This document shows, in pieces, positions 9,357 through 17,075 of a DNA stretch of 64,000 nucleotides. A program made the translations under genes and the position numbers. The notes under the pieces were generated by a model. The model had not been told where the DNA came from, did no database searches, and worked only from the letters and a program-made list of their open reading frames with translations. Each line of letters begins with the position of its first letter. Position 1 is the stretch's first letter. The stretch is from Bog-473 sp963763575. GTDB taxonomy: Bacteria > Actinomycetota > Acidimicrobiia > Acidimicrobiales > RAAP-2. The stretch covers positions 62,001 through 126,000 of the forward strand of contig CAVXPD010000002.1 of assembly GCA_963763575.1 (NCBI GenBank), given 5' to 3'.

Positions 9357-9911
9357 TTAGCCCCGAAGCTGGGACTCGAACGCAGGCCGGTCGAAGAGCA
9401 CATTGGGGTCCATCGGGTTGCCATCTAGCCAGGCCGCAGGTGTTCCCTGCGGATCCTGTGCCTGGTAGGCGGTCTCTCGCCTTCGGACCCACTGCTCGTA
9501 TCGCGCCCCTCGAACTCCCGAAACGAAGTCCGAATCTGTCAGTCCTACCTGTGCACCCAGACCCAGGAGATCCTCGATTGCGAAACCTCCGGTTCCCTCG
9601 GGAGGCTGTGCGGCGAAGAGCGCGCGGCGGAGTTCGTCGAAGCGACTGAGTTCGGCAGCAAGAGCCAGGGCGTTGTCCGCCCGCACGGACTCTGGACCCA
9701 GGAAGCAGCGCATGCGGTACTCGACCGCCAGGAGACCAGCCTCCAAAGCGTCGGTGATCACGGGTCCGTTGAGCTCTTCGAACTGCCGACAGTAGGGGCA
9801 CTGTGGATCCTCGAACAGGACCATGCCCTTCTTCGAATCGGCATTTCCGACCACGACGCCGCCGTCGGGTGTATGCCCCGTGGGTGTGAGCGCAGGATCA
9901 GGTGCCTTCAT
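9357..9911 (-). CDS. DsbA-like thioredoxin-fold oxidoreductase
   Basis: The 184-residue protein has a thioredoxin-like start (KKGMVLFEDPQCPYCRQFEEL) with the redox motif CPYC and the later cis-Pro region in QGTPAAWLDG. The middle insertion is helical, as in DsbA. It has no signal peptide from the chosen start, so a cytoplasmic role is likely; mycothiol-dependent or nitroreductase-linked thiol chemistry is possible but not shown. ATG 9911 is preceded by GGAAGG at a good distance; the frame stays open to 9980 but without a better site. It lies between DyP and a disulfide-reductase-type flavoprotein, all on the minus strand, so a shared stress role is plausible. Confidence 0.82.
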   Translation of the reverse strand: MKAPDPALTPTGHTPDGGVVVGNADSKKGMVLFEDPQCPYCRQFEELNGPVITDALEAGLLAVEYRMRCFLGPESVRADNALALAAELSRFDELRRALFAAQPPEGTGGFAIEDLLGLGAQVGLTDSDFVSGVRGARYEQWVRRRETAYQAQDPQGTPAAWLDGNPMDPNVLFDRPAFESQLRG

Positions 9912-10171
9912 GGTTGCCCTTCCTTCTTCCGGAACAGTAATAGTCAGTCCCCGAACTCTGCCGCAGCGCCATTGGCCCATCTGCTGACCTGCCCGTGGTC
10001 AGGCGTGGTGTTGCGCCAAAGGCACCCCGCAGGAAAAGACGCGTGAGACCGGTCTACAACGAGGCGGCAATCGAAGCCCGTCGCCCGCTCTCGGCAGGGG
10101 CGCAGCTCTCGCCCGCGGACGAAGTGGATTTAAGAGAGGCAGCTGGCCCGGAGGCATTGGTCGACTCTGAG

Positions 10172-11545
10172 TCAGAGGCTGGCCATCTGCGCTGCCATCG
10201 GTTGAGCAGGTCGCGGCATCTCGGCAATCTCCATGAGGAGCAACTTCAACGCCGTGTCGTAGATTCCCGAAAAACTTGGGAAGGGCTGGATCGTGTCGTC
10301 CAGGACGTCCACACCGACATGGGCACGAATGGCAAGAGTGGCCTGCTGGAGCCACTCACCGGCTTCTGGTCCCAGCGCGTGGGCACCTGTCAGCCTCTCG
10401 CCGTCGGAGAGCAACGTGAGAAAGCCGTTGGAATTCGCATAGGAGTGAGAGTAGGTGGCGGTCTTTGGGACTTCTGAAAGAAGTGCGGTGCCGCTGTACT
10501 GCCCCTCGGCGGCTCCCACCGCTGCAGCCTGCGGGTCCGTATAGGTGACGCGAGGAACCGCTTCGTAGTTAGCCGGACGCGACTCGCCGGCAATGTTCGC
10601 AGCGACCACATCACCCTCGTACTCGCCGACATGGGTGAGTGGCCATACCCCGTTCACATCGCCGATTGCCCAGAGTCGCTCGCCGGCGCGGAGGTATTCG
10701 TCGACCTTGATCCCGTGGGGGTCGGCTTCGACGCCGACCGTCTCAAGGCCGATCCCGTCGACACGAGGGCGGCGACCGGTGGCTACGAGCAGCCTGTCGC
10801 CGCGGAGTGGGCTGCCGCTGCTCAGCTCCAGGACGAACTCGTCTCCGTCTCGCCTGACTCCAGTGGCTTGGTCACCCAGGATCAGTTGGATTCCGTCTCG
10901 ACGCAGCGCCTCACCGAGCGCTTTGCCCAATGCGGGAGGCTCGCGGGGGAGGAGGTGGTCGGCGCCTTCGACGAGCACCGCCTGACCACCGAGTCGTTGC
11001 ACCACCTGTGCCATCTCGACGCCGGCCGATCCTCCGCCGAGCACGAGCAGCCGGCGAGGGACTGCCTTCATGCTCGTCGCTTCGCGAGTGCCCCAGACGC
11101 CCTCCAGCTCAGCCAGCCCAGGGATGGGCGGTACAAACGGATGGGACCCCGTCGCCACGACGATATGTTCTGCGGTGTGCCGTGCACCGTCGACTTCGAC
11201 CACGCCTGTGCCGGCGAGCCGACCAACGCCTCGTAGCAATGCGATGGCCCTATTGGAGAGCCATCGCACCTGGCCTTCATCGGAATAATCAGACACCATG
11301 AAGTCGCGCCAGCTCAGGGCCGCCTGCACGTTGACCTGCGCGCTGGCGCCGACATCTCGAGCGCCATGTACGGCCTCGCCGGGGCGCAGGAGGGATTTCG
11401 AAGGAATGCACGCCCAATACGAACACTCCCCACCGACGAGCTCTCGCTCCACAACGGCGACGTGTTTACCTCGCGCAGCCAGCGCCGCCGCGCAGTGCTC
11501 TCCCGGTGCACCGCCACCCAAGATGATTACGTCGAAGTCGCTCAT
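10172..11545 (-). CDS. FAD-dependent pyridine nucleotide-disulfide oxidoreductase (class I, Lpd/MerA-like)
   Basis: The 457-residue enzyme has the FAD-binding start VIILGGGAPGEHCAAAL, the redox-active disulfide ECSYWACIPSK (CxxxxC, as CLNVGC in lipoamide dehydrogenase), a second Rossmann motif VLGGGSAGVEMAQ for NAD(P)H and the GDVNG-type FAD motif AIGDVNG. The C-terminal dimerisation domain ends IQPFPSFSGIYDTALKLL, where canonical members have HPHPTLSE; the catalytic His is thus replaced by Phe or another residue. It may therefore not be a lipoamide, mycothione or mercuric reductase, and its electron acceptor is unknown. GGAGAGGAGG lies before ATG 11545. It could reduce the adjacent DsbA-like or redoxin proteins, which is only an inference from position. 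Confidence 0.85.
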   Translation of the reverse strand: MSDFDVIILGGGAPGEHCAAALAARGKHVAVVERELVGGECSYWACIPSKSLLRPGEAVHGARDVGASAQVNVQAALSWRDFMVSDYSDEGQVRWLSNRAIALLRGVGRLAGTGVVEVDGARHTAEHIVVATGSHPFVPPIPGLAELEGVWGTREATSMKAVPRRLLVLGGGSAGVEMAQVVQRLGGQAVLVEGADHLLPREPPALGKALGEALRRDGIQLILGDQATGVRRDGDEFVLELSSGSPLRGDRLLVATGRRPRVDGIGLETVGVEADPHGIKVDEYLRAGERLWAIGDVNGVWPLTHVGEYEGDVVAANIAGESRPANYEAVPRVTYTDPQAAAVGAAEGQYSGTALLSEVPKTATYSHSYANSNGFLTLLSDGERLTGAHALGPEAGEWLQQATLAIRAHVGVDVLDDTIQPFPSFSGIYDTALKLLLMEIAEMPRPAQPMAAQMASL

Positions 11546-11727
11546 GTCGAGACCTCCTCTCCGGACTGCTCGCGCACGATGGTCGTGCTCAGCAGGGGTT
11601 GTCTGATTCGTCGTACTTCCTCTTCGGGCGCTTGCAAGTACTGGGTCACCGGGTCAGTTCGACCCGCAATTGGGGAATTCGGCGCTTCCATGGCAGAGCA
11701 CGAGGCTTGGAACCAGGGCACGTAGGG

Positions 11728-12321
11728 CTACAAGCAAGAAACGAGCTCGGCCACGATCTCTGCTGCAGGCTGCTGCTTCCTCGCGAGGGCCACGCTCCGT
11801 CCGGACCACAACGACAGCGCTTCGACATCACCGGTCGTGCCGACCATCGGTGCCGCCGTGGCGCACCTGAGGATCGGATCGCCGGAGGCAGAGTGTGCGA
11901 TGACTTCGCCCCCTCCAGGTCGACTCCCGGGTGGCGGCTCTCCCGCTACGTCCGACGCCTCCGCCGTGGAGTTGCGAAGACCGCGGTTGGGAGCATCCGG
12001 CCACCCGACCTCATCGACGTCGGCATACCACTGTGCGTCGGTCTCGTCCGCGTCCACCAAAAGACGACGATAATGCTCTTGAACGGGCATCTGATCGGCG
12101 AGCAGAGACCGGGTGCCCAGCCAAGCCGCCTGCGCACCCAGAGCGAGCACGGCAGCCACGCTGCGGGCATCCCCAATTCCTCCGGCCGCGATCAGTGGCA
12201 GTGGTGCCACCGCGTCTACGACGGCAGGCACCCCCCGGGCCGGCACTGCCGACATCGGTGCCTGGACTATGGGCTGTTCAATCCCGAGCAGTTCGCAAAC
12301 TGGCGTCTGCACCCATATCAC
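11728..12321 (-). pseudogene. Nitronate monooxygenase (2-nitropropane dioxygenase) with large internal deletion
   Basis: The N-terminus ELLGIEQPIVQAPM is the usual first strand and FMN loop of the family, and LPLIAAGGIGDARSVAAVLA followed by LGAQAAWLGTRSL is the FMN phosphate-binding part that normally sits about 130-150 residues later. Here they are separated by only about 25 residues in one open frame. The middle of the TIM barrel, including the region of the catalytic His, is therefore missing. Family members are about 320-360 residues; this one is 197. The remaining C-terminal half looks normal (LLVDADETDAQWYADVDEVG onward). The deletion is in frame, so a protein could be made, but a working enzyme is unlikely. 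GTG 12321 is the only good start. Confidence 0.75.
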
Positions 12322-12377
12322 CCACCTTCAACGCGTCTCGCTGCGCCTGCATCCATCGCAGACAGATCGACGATCAG

Positions 12378-12977
12378 CTACGACTCATAGGACGTCGGCA
12401 TCGACCCCTGCCGCCTGTCCCACCCGTGAAATTTCGAGTAGTCGCCCGCGTCCCAGGCCTCACGCAGACCCGGCTTGCTGAGATCCCAGTCGGGGCGGAT
12501 CTCGCTTGTTGCAGCGCAGAGGTCGCGCCAAAGGTCGTAGAACGACGGCCGTCCCCAGAACCAGTACCCGTTGTAGATGCTGTGGATGACCAATCCCGGC
12601 TTGAGTACCAGCGTGTGGGGGATCATCGGGTTGTGCTCGGGGTCGGTGTATTCCTGGATGTCGAGGTCGCGCTGTACCGTCCGGTCGGGATCGGAGAGGA
12701 AGGTCCATTCGGCTCCGACCGCAGCCCGGAATTCCTGCACCGTGTGATGGTCGTCGGTGGCGATGGTGGCGACCTGGGTGTAGGCCACCGCGATCTTGGA
12801 CTGGTTCGCCGCCAACTCGAGATGCTGCTGGTGCTCTTTGGGACAGTAGTTGCCGCGGGCGAGTGTGAGAATCAGCGGATCGCGCCCCTGTAGCTCGCTC
12901 AGGGTGCGGATCGCTCCAGTGTGGTCTGGCAGCGAGTAGTCGGGGAAGGCAGCGCCGGGCTTGATGTCAGCACGCAT
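12378..12977 (-). CDS. Redoxin / AhpC-TSA family thioredoxin-fold protein
   Basis: The 199-residue protein begins like a peroxiredoxin (PGAAFPDYSLPDHTGAIRTL) and has one conserved Cys in LARGNYCPKEHQQHLEL, about residue 45, followed by a Q/D-rich helix and a long C-terminal extension rich in Trp and Tyr. Only one Cys is visible, so a 1-Cys peroxidatic mechanism with an external thiol is likely. TFLSDPDRTVQRDLDI is a typical peroxiredoxin segment. It lies 56 bases upstream of the deleted nitronate monooxygenase on the same strand. The substrate peroxide and the reductant are unknown. Confidence 0.8.
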   Translation of the reverse strand: MRADIKPGAAFPDYSLPDHTGAIRTLSELQGRDPLILTLARGNYCPKEHQQHLELAANQSKIAVAYTQVATIATDDHHTVQEFRAAVGAEWTFLSDPDRTVQRDLDIQEYTDPEHNPMIPHTLVLKPGLVIHSIYNGYWFWGRPSFYDLWRDLCAATSEIRPDWDLSKPGLREAWDAGDYSKFHGWDRRQGSMPTSYES

Positions 12978-13116
12978 GGGATTAGCGCCTCTCTCTTGGC
13001 TCGACGGCGGGTGAAAAGATCTCAGTATCGGGCGAGATCACCGCCGTCGATGTGCAGGTTTGCGGGTGAGGAAGATGGCTCGAGGTACGGGATGCCGTTC
13101 ACCAGGGTGGCGGTGT

Positions 13117-13590
13117 TCATGAGGAGGAGCCCTCGTCGGATGAATTCGTCGGCCACTCAGGAGGCGACCAGTCCCCACTTGGGTCCGTCGTTTGCCCGAC
13201 CTCGATCAGATAGCCGTCGGGATCGCGGATATAGCAACGGATCTCGTATTGGTGCTGCTTGGGCGGCGTCAAGAACTGAGCACCCCGGGCGCTCCATTCC
13301 GCATAGACGGCAGCGATATCCGCCACCCGAAAGTTGAGGAAACTGCTGACCCGATCGGGGTCGCGTGGCGTCTCCAGCGTGACTGCGGGCTTGTCGTCAG
13401 TGGGGCCTCCGCCGACGTTGATGATGATCCAGCTATTGGATAGTGCGACATAGGTCAGCCCTCCTGGGCCCGAAAAGGCCACCCTGCCCCCGAGAACCTC
13501 GGTGTAGAAACGCACGGAGCGCTCGACATCGTCTGAGACGATGAAATGAGCTAAGACGAACCTCTCTTCAGGCCTGGTGGGCCCGGCCAT
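13117..13590 (-). CDS. VOC-superfamily (glyoxalase/bleomycin resistance) protein
   Basis: The 157-residue protein has two beta-alpha-beta-beta-beta modules: FVLAHFIVSDDVERSVRFYT in the first half and SSFLNFRVADIAAVYAEWSA in the second, ending with the typical CYIRDPDGYLIEVGQ. Metal ligands fit a His in the first strand and a Glu in the last. The reaction (dioxygenase, isomerase or resistance protein) cannot be told. ATG 13590 is preceded by GGGAGAAAG; the frame is open upstream to 13689 without homology. A decayed paralogue lies at 16584-16939 on the same strand, about 3 kb away. Confidence 0.85.
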   Translation of the reverse strand: MAGPTRPEERFVLAHFIVSDDVERSVRFYTEVLGGRVAFSGPGGLTYVALSNSWIIINVGGGPTDDKPAVTLETPRDPDRVSSFLNFRVADIAAVYAEWSARGAQFLTPPKQHQYEIRCYIRDPDGYLIEVGQTTDPSGDWSPPEWPTNSSDEGSSS

Positions 13591-13749
13591 CTTTCTCCCT
13601 TCGATCCATTGGCTCCTCCCAGGGGCCGATTCGTACCAGCGGATAAAACGGAAACGCTGCAGAACTGGTTCCACCTGCAGGCTGGTCAAACGTAGAAGGG
13701 CCCGGGGGAGTTGTCCACTCCTATTTCGATCTGTTCGCTAGAATTGGTC

Positions 13750-14385
13750 ATGACTACCGCGATCATCGGCACCGGAGGGCTCGGATCGGTCATCGCCCGC
13801 CAGCTCGCCACTGGCGGCGAGGCGCTGCGGCTCTCGAGCGCTGACACCGCGGGGGCACGTACCTTGGCTGCAGAGATCGGTCGGGGTGCGGTCGTCGCCG
13901 CCGACAACCGCGACGCGCTGCTGGACGCCGATGCTGTCGTCCTCGCCCTGCGGTTCACGGTGCTGAAGAGCGTCATAGACGAGATCGCCGATCCGCTGGT
14001 CGGCAAGGTCGTGATCGTTCCGAGCAACCCGGTCGGCCTCGACGCCGGTGGAAACGTCACACGTCTCCTGCCGAAGGGGCAATCGTCCGGCGAGGTCGTG
14101 TCCGGGTGGTTGCCGGCGGGAGCGCGCTTGGCCATGGCATTCGGTACCTTGTCAGCCGATCTGTTCCAGTCCTCGAGCAATCGGTCACCAGCGTGGGCGG
14201 TCCTCTTCTACGCCACCGACGATGACCGCGCTGGCGAAGAGGTCGAACGGTTGATCCGAACGGCTGGCTTCGAGCCGGTGAAGGTGGGTGGGATCCGGCA
14301 GTCGGGTCGACTCGAGGTGGGCGGCGACCTTCACGACGTCGTCGTTGAGACCGCGCAGGCGCGGACTTTGATCAGCGGGGGCTGA
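13750..14385 (+). CDS. NADP-dependent oxidoreductase, coenzyme F420-dependent type
   Basis: The 211-residue protein starts with the Rossmann motif MTTAIIGTGGLGSVIARQLA and continues with the helical/strand pattern of NADPH:F420 oxidoreductase-like proteins (DADAVVLALRFTVLKSVIDE and VVIVPSNPVGLD). Family members transfer hydride between NADP and F420 or act as simple NAD(P)-dependent reductases; which is the case here is open. ATG 13750 was chosen because the Rossmann strand starts immediately after it. It is divergent from the VOC gene, so the 159-base gap should hold both promoters. Confidence 0.78.
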   Translation: MTTAIIGTGGLGSVIARQLATGGEALRLSSADTAGARTLAAEIGRGAVVAADNRDALLDADAVVLALRFTVLKSVIDEIADPLVGKVVIVPSNPVGLDAGGNVTRLLPKGQSSGEVVSGWLPAGARLAMAFGTLSADLFQSSSNRSPAWAVLFYATDDDRAGEEVERLIRTAGFEPVKVGGIRQSGRLEVGGDLHDVVVETAQARTLISGG

Positions 14386-14566
14386 TCGGTTCGCTGCTCA
14401 CGCCGGGGTGCCTTCGGGCCCCTTCTGCGCGATTGGATTCGAATCCACTCCCGGTATCTCCCGCCATCGCGAGGGGCCGGTGAAACGTGGCCGGACAGAG
14501 ACGTTATGGTCCACTCAGGGCTTTACGAAGCCAGTGCGAACAGCGACCCCGTGGATCGGAGAAAAG

Positions 14567-15013
14567 ATGACCTCGAAAGCGGACTTCACGACTGACGAAT
14601 GGAAGCTCATCTTAGAAGCGCCACCCACTGCCGGACTGATCGTCGTCTCGGCCCAACGAGGCGGCTCGTTTCGAGAGACCCTCGCCATGGCCAAGGCATA
14701 CGCCGAGGCACGCCAGGAGCATGGGAAGAGCCAACTTCTTGATGAGATCGTCGCGGCGAAACCAGAGCGTGATCACACGCATTTTCACTCGTACGCGGAA
14801 CTCAAGCAGCAGGGACTGCAACATCTCCGTGACTCGGTAGCACTACTTCAAACGAAAGCGGCGCCCGAAGAGGTTGACGAGTACCGCCGGTTCATCGTCA
14901 CCTTGTGCCACAAGGTTGCCGCCGCCCACCGCGAGCATGGTCAAGATGTGAGCGAGTCGGAGCAGAAGGCGATTCAAGACATCACAGACGCCCTAGGCAG
15001 CACAACCCAATAG
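14567..15013 (+). CDS. Conserved hypothetical protein, helical
   Basis: I do not recognise this family with certainty. The 148-residue protein begins with FTTDEWKLILEAPPTAGLIV and carries a mostly helical body with many Glu, Gln and Lys (FRETLAMAKAYAEARQEHG). A His-rich turn HTHFHSY is in the middle, and DEYRRFIVTLCHKVAAAHRE follows. The TDEW/AP start and the later helices recall small helical proteins of unknown role found near stress genes in actinobacteria. GGAGAAAAG directly precedes ATG 14567; the frame is open upstream to 14408 without sense. It has no signal peptide or membrane helix. Confidence 0.7.
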   Translation: MTSKADFTTDEWKLILEAPPTAGLIVVSAQRGGSFRETLAMAKAYAEARQEHGKSQLLDEIVAAKPERDHTHFHSYAELKQQGLQHLRDSVALLQTKAAPEEVDEYRRFIVTLCHKVAAAHREHGQDVSESEQKAIQDITDALGSTTQ

Positions 15014-15039
15014 GACGACGTGGACACCCTGCCGCCGAA

Positions 15040-15097
15040 GTGACCCCACGCGACGGCACCTTCCGATCGCTGCCGGTTCGGGGACGTTCGGCGAGTT
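15040..15097 (+). repeat. Dispersed intergenic repeat, copy B
   Basis: This copy matches 9292-9347 over about 55 bases, with an identical 15-base core TCCGATCGCTGCCGG. It lies between the helical hypothetical gene and the SDR gene and ends about 20 bases before the SDR start. Its role (promoter, operator, terminator or REP-like element) is unknown. Confidence 0.5.
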
Positions 15098-15115
15098 GAA
15101 GGAGACAGTGCACCA

Positions 15116-15988
15116 ATGGAACAGACCTGGTTCATCACCGGCTCGTCCCGAGGGTTCGGCCGTGCGCTCGCCGAGGGTGCCCTGGCGGCCGGGGACCGGG
15201 TTGTCGTCACAGCTCGTCGGACGGACACGCTGAGCGACCTGGCCAGGGCACACGGCTCTGACGTACACGTGGTCCCTCTCGACGTCACCGACCCCGAAGC
15301 TGCTCGTGTCGCGCTTCAAACCGGAGTTGACCGATTCGGCCGTCTGGACGTGGTGGTCAACAACGCTGGCTACGCCAACGTGGCGCCGATCGAGACCGGT
15401 GACGACGACGATTTCCGCGCCCAGTTCGAAACCAATTTCTGGGGCGTCTATAACGTGTCCAAAGCGGCTATTGCACAGCTGCGTGGTCAGGGGAGCGGGC
15501 TGATCGTTCAGTTTTCCTCCATAGACGGCCGGGTCGGTGGGAGCCCCGGTCTTGCGAGCTACCAAGCGGCCAAGTTCGCCGTGGACGGGTTTACCCGCGT
15601 CCTCGGCGCCGAGGCCGCGCCATTTGGGATCCGCACGATGGTGGTCGAACCCAGCGGATTCGCTACCGACTGGGCCGGCTCCTCGATGACGGTCCATCAC
15701 GTGTCCCACGACTACCACGACACCGTCGGCGTGATGGAGCGAATCATCCGATCCAGCCCGACGGGACCGGCCGGTGATCCAGTGCGAGCCGCGGAGATCA
15801 TCGTGCAAGTCGCCAAGCGGGATGTTGTTCCCTCTCACTTGCTGCTCGGCGTCAACGCCGTCGACATGGCTCTCGACTATTCGCAGCAGCAACTCGACCA
15901 GGCACAAACCTGGGAGCAGGTCAGTCGTTCAGCCGACTACGTCGAGCCCTACCCGCCACGGTTTCCACCAGAGGGCCTCCTGCACTGA
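15116..15988 (+). CDS. Short-chain dehydrogenase/reductase (classical SDR)
   Basis: The 290-residue enzyme has the cofactor motif TGSSRGFG (residues 8-15), VVNNAGYANV, the catalytic Ser in VQFSSIDG and the YxxxK in ASYQAAK. It should be an NAD(P)-dependent oxidoreductase of a small carbonyl or alcohol. Arg residues after the second strand (VVTARR) suggest NADP. GGAGACAG precedes ATG 15116. Length is somewhat above the usual 250 because of a C-terminal extension of about 40 residues with DYSQQQLDQAQTWEQ. It is followed 157 bases later by an OsmC gene on the same strand. Confidence 0.88.
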   Translation: MEQTWFITGSSRGFGRALAEGALAAGDRVVVTARRTDTLSDLARAHGSDVHVVPLDVTDPEAARVALQTGVDRFGRLDVVVNNAGYANVAPIETGDDDDFRAQFETNFWGVYNVSKAAIAQLRGQGSGLIVQFSSIDGRVGGSPGLASYQAAKFAVDGFTRVLGAEAAPFGIRTMVVEPSGFATDWAGSSMTVHHVSHDYHDTVGVMERIIRSSPTGPAGDPVRAAEIIVQVAKRDVVPSHLLLGVNAVDMALDYSQQQLDQAQTWEQVSRSADYVEPYPPRFPPEGLLH

Positions 15989-16145
15989 GCGCGGCGGCTT
16001 GACCGGGCCTTCACTCGAGTGCCGGTACCTGCTCCGGCGTCCGGGCACCGCAGACCCCGGTTCTCGAGCGCCCCGACTGCTTGAGGCTTGCCGGGTCGGA
16101 AGGTGCTAGACGTGCGGCTTCCAGACGAGAGAAAGGGGACAGCAC

Positions 16146-16571
16146 GTGCCCGCGAAAGCAACTGCCGAATGGAGGGGCGACATACCGAGTGGATCAGGGA
16201 CTTTTACGGCTGGTGACACCATTTCGGGTGGGTTCACCTACAAGTCTCGATTCGAGGACGGACCGGGATCGAATCCCGAACAGCTGATCGGGGCGGCACA
16301 CGCCTCGTGTTTTTCGATGGCTCTGGCCAGTCTGTTGGCCGGGGCTGGAACGCCGGCAGATTCCATCAGGACCGAGGCCTCGGTAACCCTCCGCTTGGTG
16401 GACGGCACTCCTACGATCACGCGGATCGATCTGGTCACGGTCGGCCAGGTGCCTGGGATCGAGGAGACCGCTTTTGTGGAGCAAGCCGAGGCGGCCAAGG
16501 CCGGGTGCCCGGTGAGCCGGGCGCTGGCGGGCGTACCGGAGATCACCCTTGCTTCCAGGCTTGAGCACTGA
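16146..16571 (+). CDS. OsmC/Ohr-family peroxiredoxin
   Basis: The 141-residue protein should reduce organic hydroperoxides. The two reactive Cys lie in AAHASCFSMALA (about residue 55) and AKAGCPVSRAL (about residue 119), the spacing of the OsmC subgroup. NPEQLIGAAHA is the family signature. The start is GTG 16146, with AAAGGGG upstream; no ATG fits. A VOC relic follows on the opposite strand. Confidence 0.88.
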   Translation: MPAKATAEWRGDIPSGSGTFTAGDTISGGFTYKSRFEDGPGSNPEQLIGAAHASCFSMALASLLAGAGTPADSIRTEASVTLRLVDGTPTITRIDLVTVGQVPGIEETAFVEQAEAAKAGCPVSRALAGVPEITLASRLEH

Positions 16572-16583
16572 CGGAGTCGGCGT

Positions 16584-16939
16584 TCACTCGAACTCGCCGC
16601 CGCGCGCTTTCGCCGACCAGTCAGCGGGCAACCAGTCCCCCGTTGGGTGGGTGGTTTGAGTCGGGGCGCTCTATTCCGGTTGCACCGCCTGGATCTCGGC
16701 GACCCGAAGGTTGAGGAAGGAAGCTGCTGACCCGCTCGGAGTCGCGCGGCATCTCCAGGGGTGACGGAGGGCTTGTCGTCGGTCGAGCCGGCGCCGACGT
16801 TGGCGTTGACGATCATCCAGAAATTTTGGAGGGCGACATAGGTCGGCCGCTCGAACGGACGACCTATGTCGCCGAGCACCGGTGGAGAGGTGGCGAGACC
16901 GCTCCACGTCGTCCGAGGCGAGCCAGTGGGCTAGCGCAT
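16584..16939 (-). pseudogene. Relic of a VOC-family gene (paralogue of the gene at 13117-13590)
   Basis: Minus-strand fragments in different frames line up with the intact VOC protein at 13117-13590. From ATG 16939 one frame gives LAHWLASDDVERS (intact: LAHFIVSDDVERS). Another gives PTYVALQNFWMIVNANVGAG and then STDDKPSVT (intact: LTYVALSNSWIIIN, TDDKPAVT). A third gives ASFLNLRVAEIQAV (intact: SSFLNFRVADIAAV). The end QTTHPTGDWLPADW (intact: QTTDPSGDWSPPEW) follows directly, so about 35 residues of the last module are deleted. At least two frameshifts and a deletion make it a clear relic. It lies between the OsmC gene and an MFS gene. Confidence 0.85.
16832..16873. repeat. Perfect 14-bp inverted repeat inside the VOC relic
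   Basis: GGCGACATAGGTCG (16832-16845) and its exact complement CGACCTATGTCGCC (16860-16873) flank a 14-base loop. One arm belongs to the VOC coding sequence (the TYVAL codons); the other is probably a fold-back duplication that broke the gene. Confidence 0.7.
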
Positions 16940-17075
16940 CTCTGTGTCGGAGCTGAGACCTCGGCCATCGAGCACCTTCAGTGGTTTGGAAGCTGCGTCC
17001 GTCAAGCGACGCAATGGTCGCGCAGCCCTTGCTAGCGTAATCGGAACCGACCGTTCCGCTTCGGGAGATCTCTCA

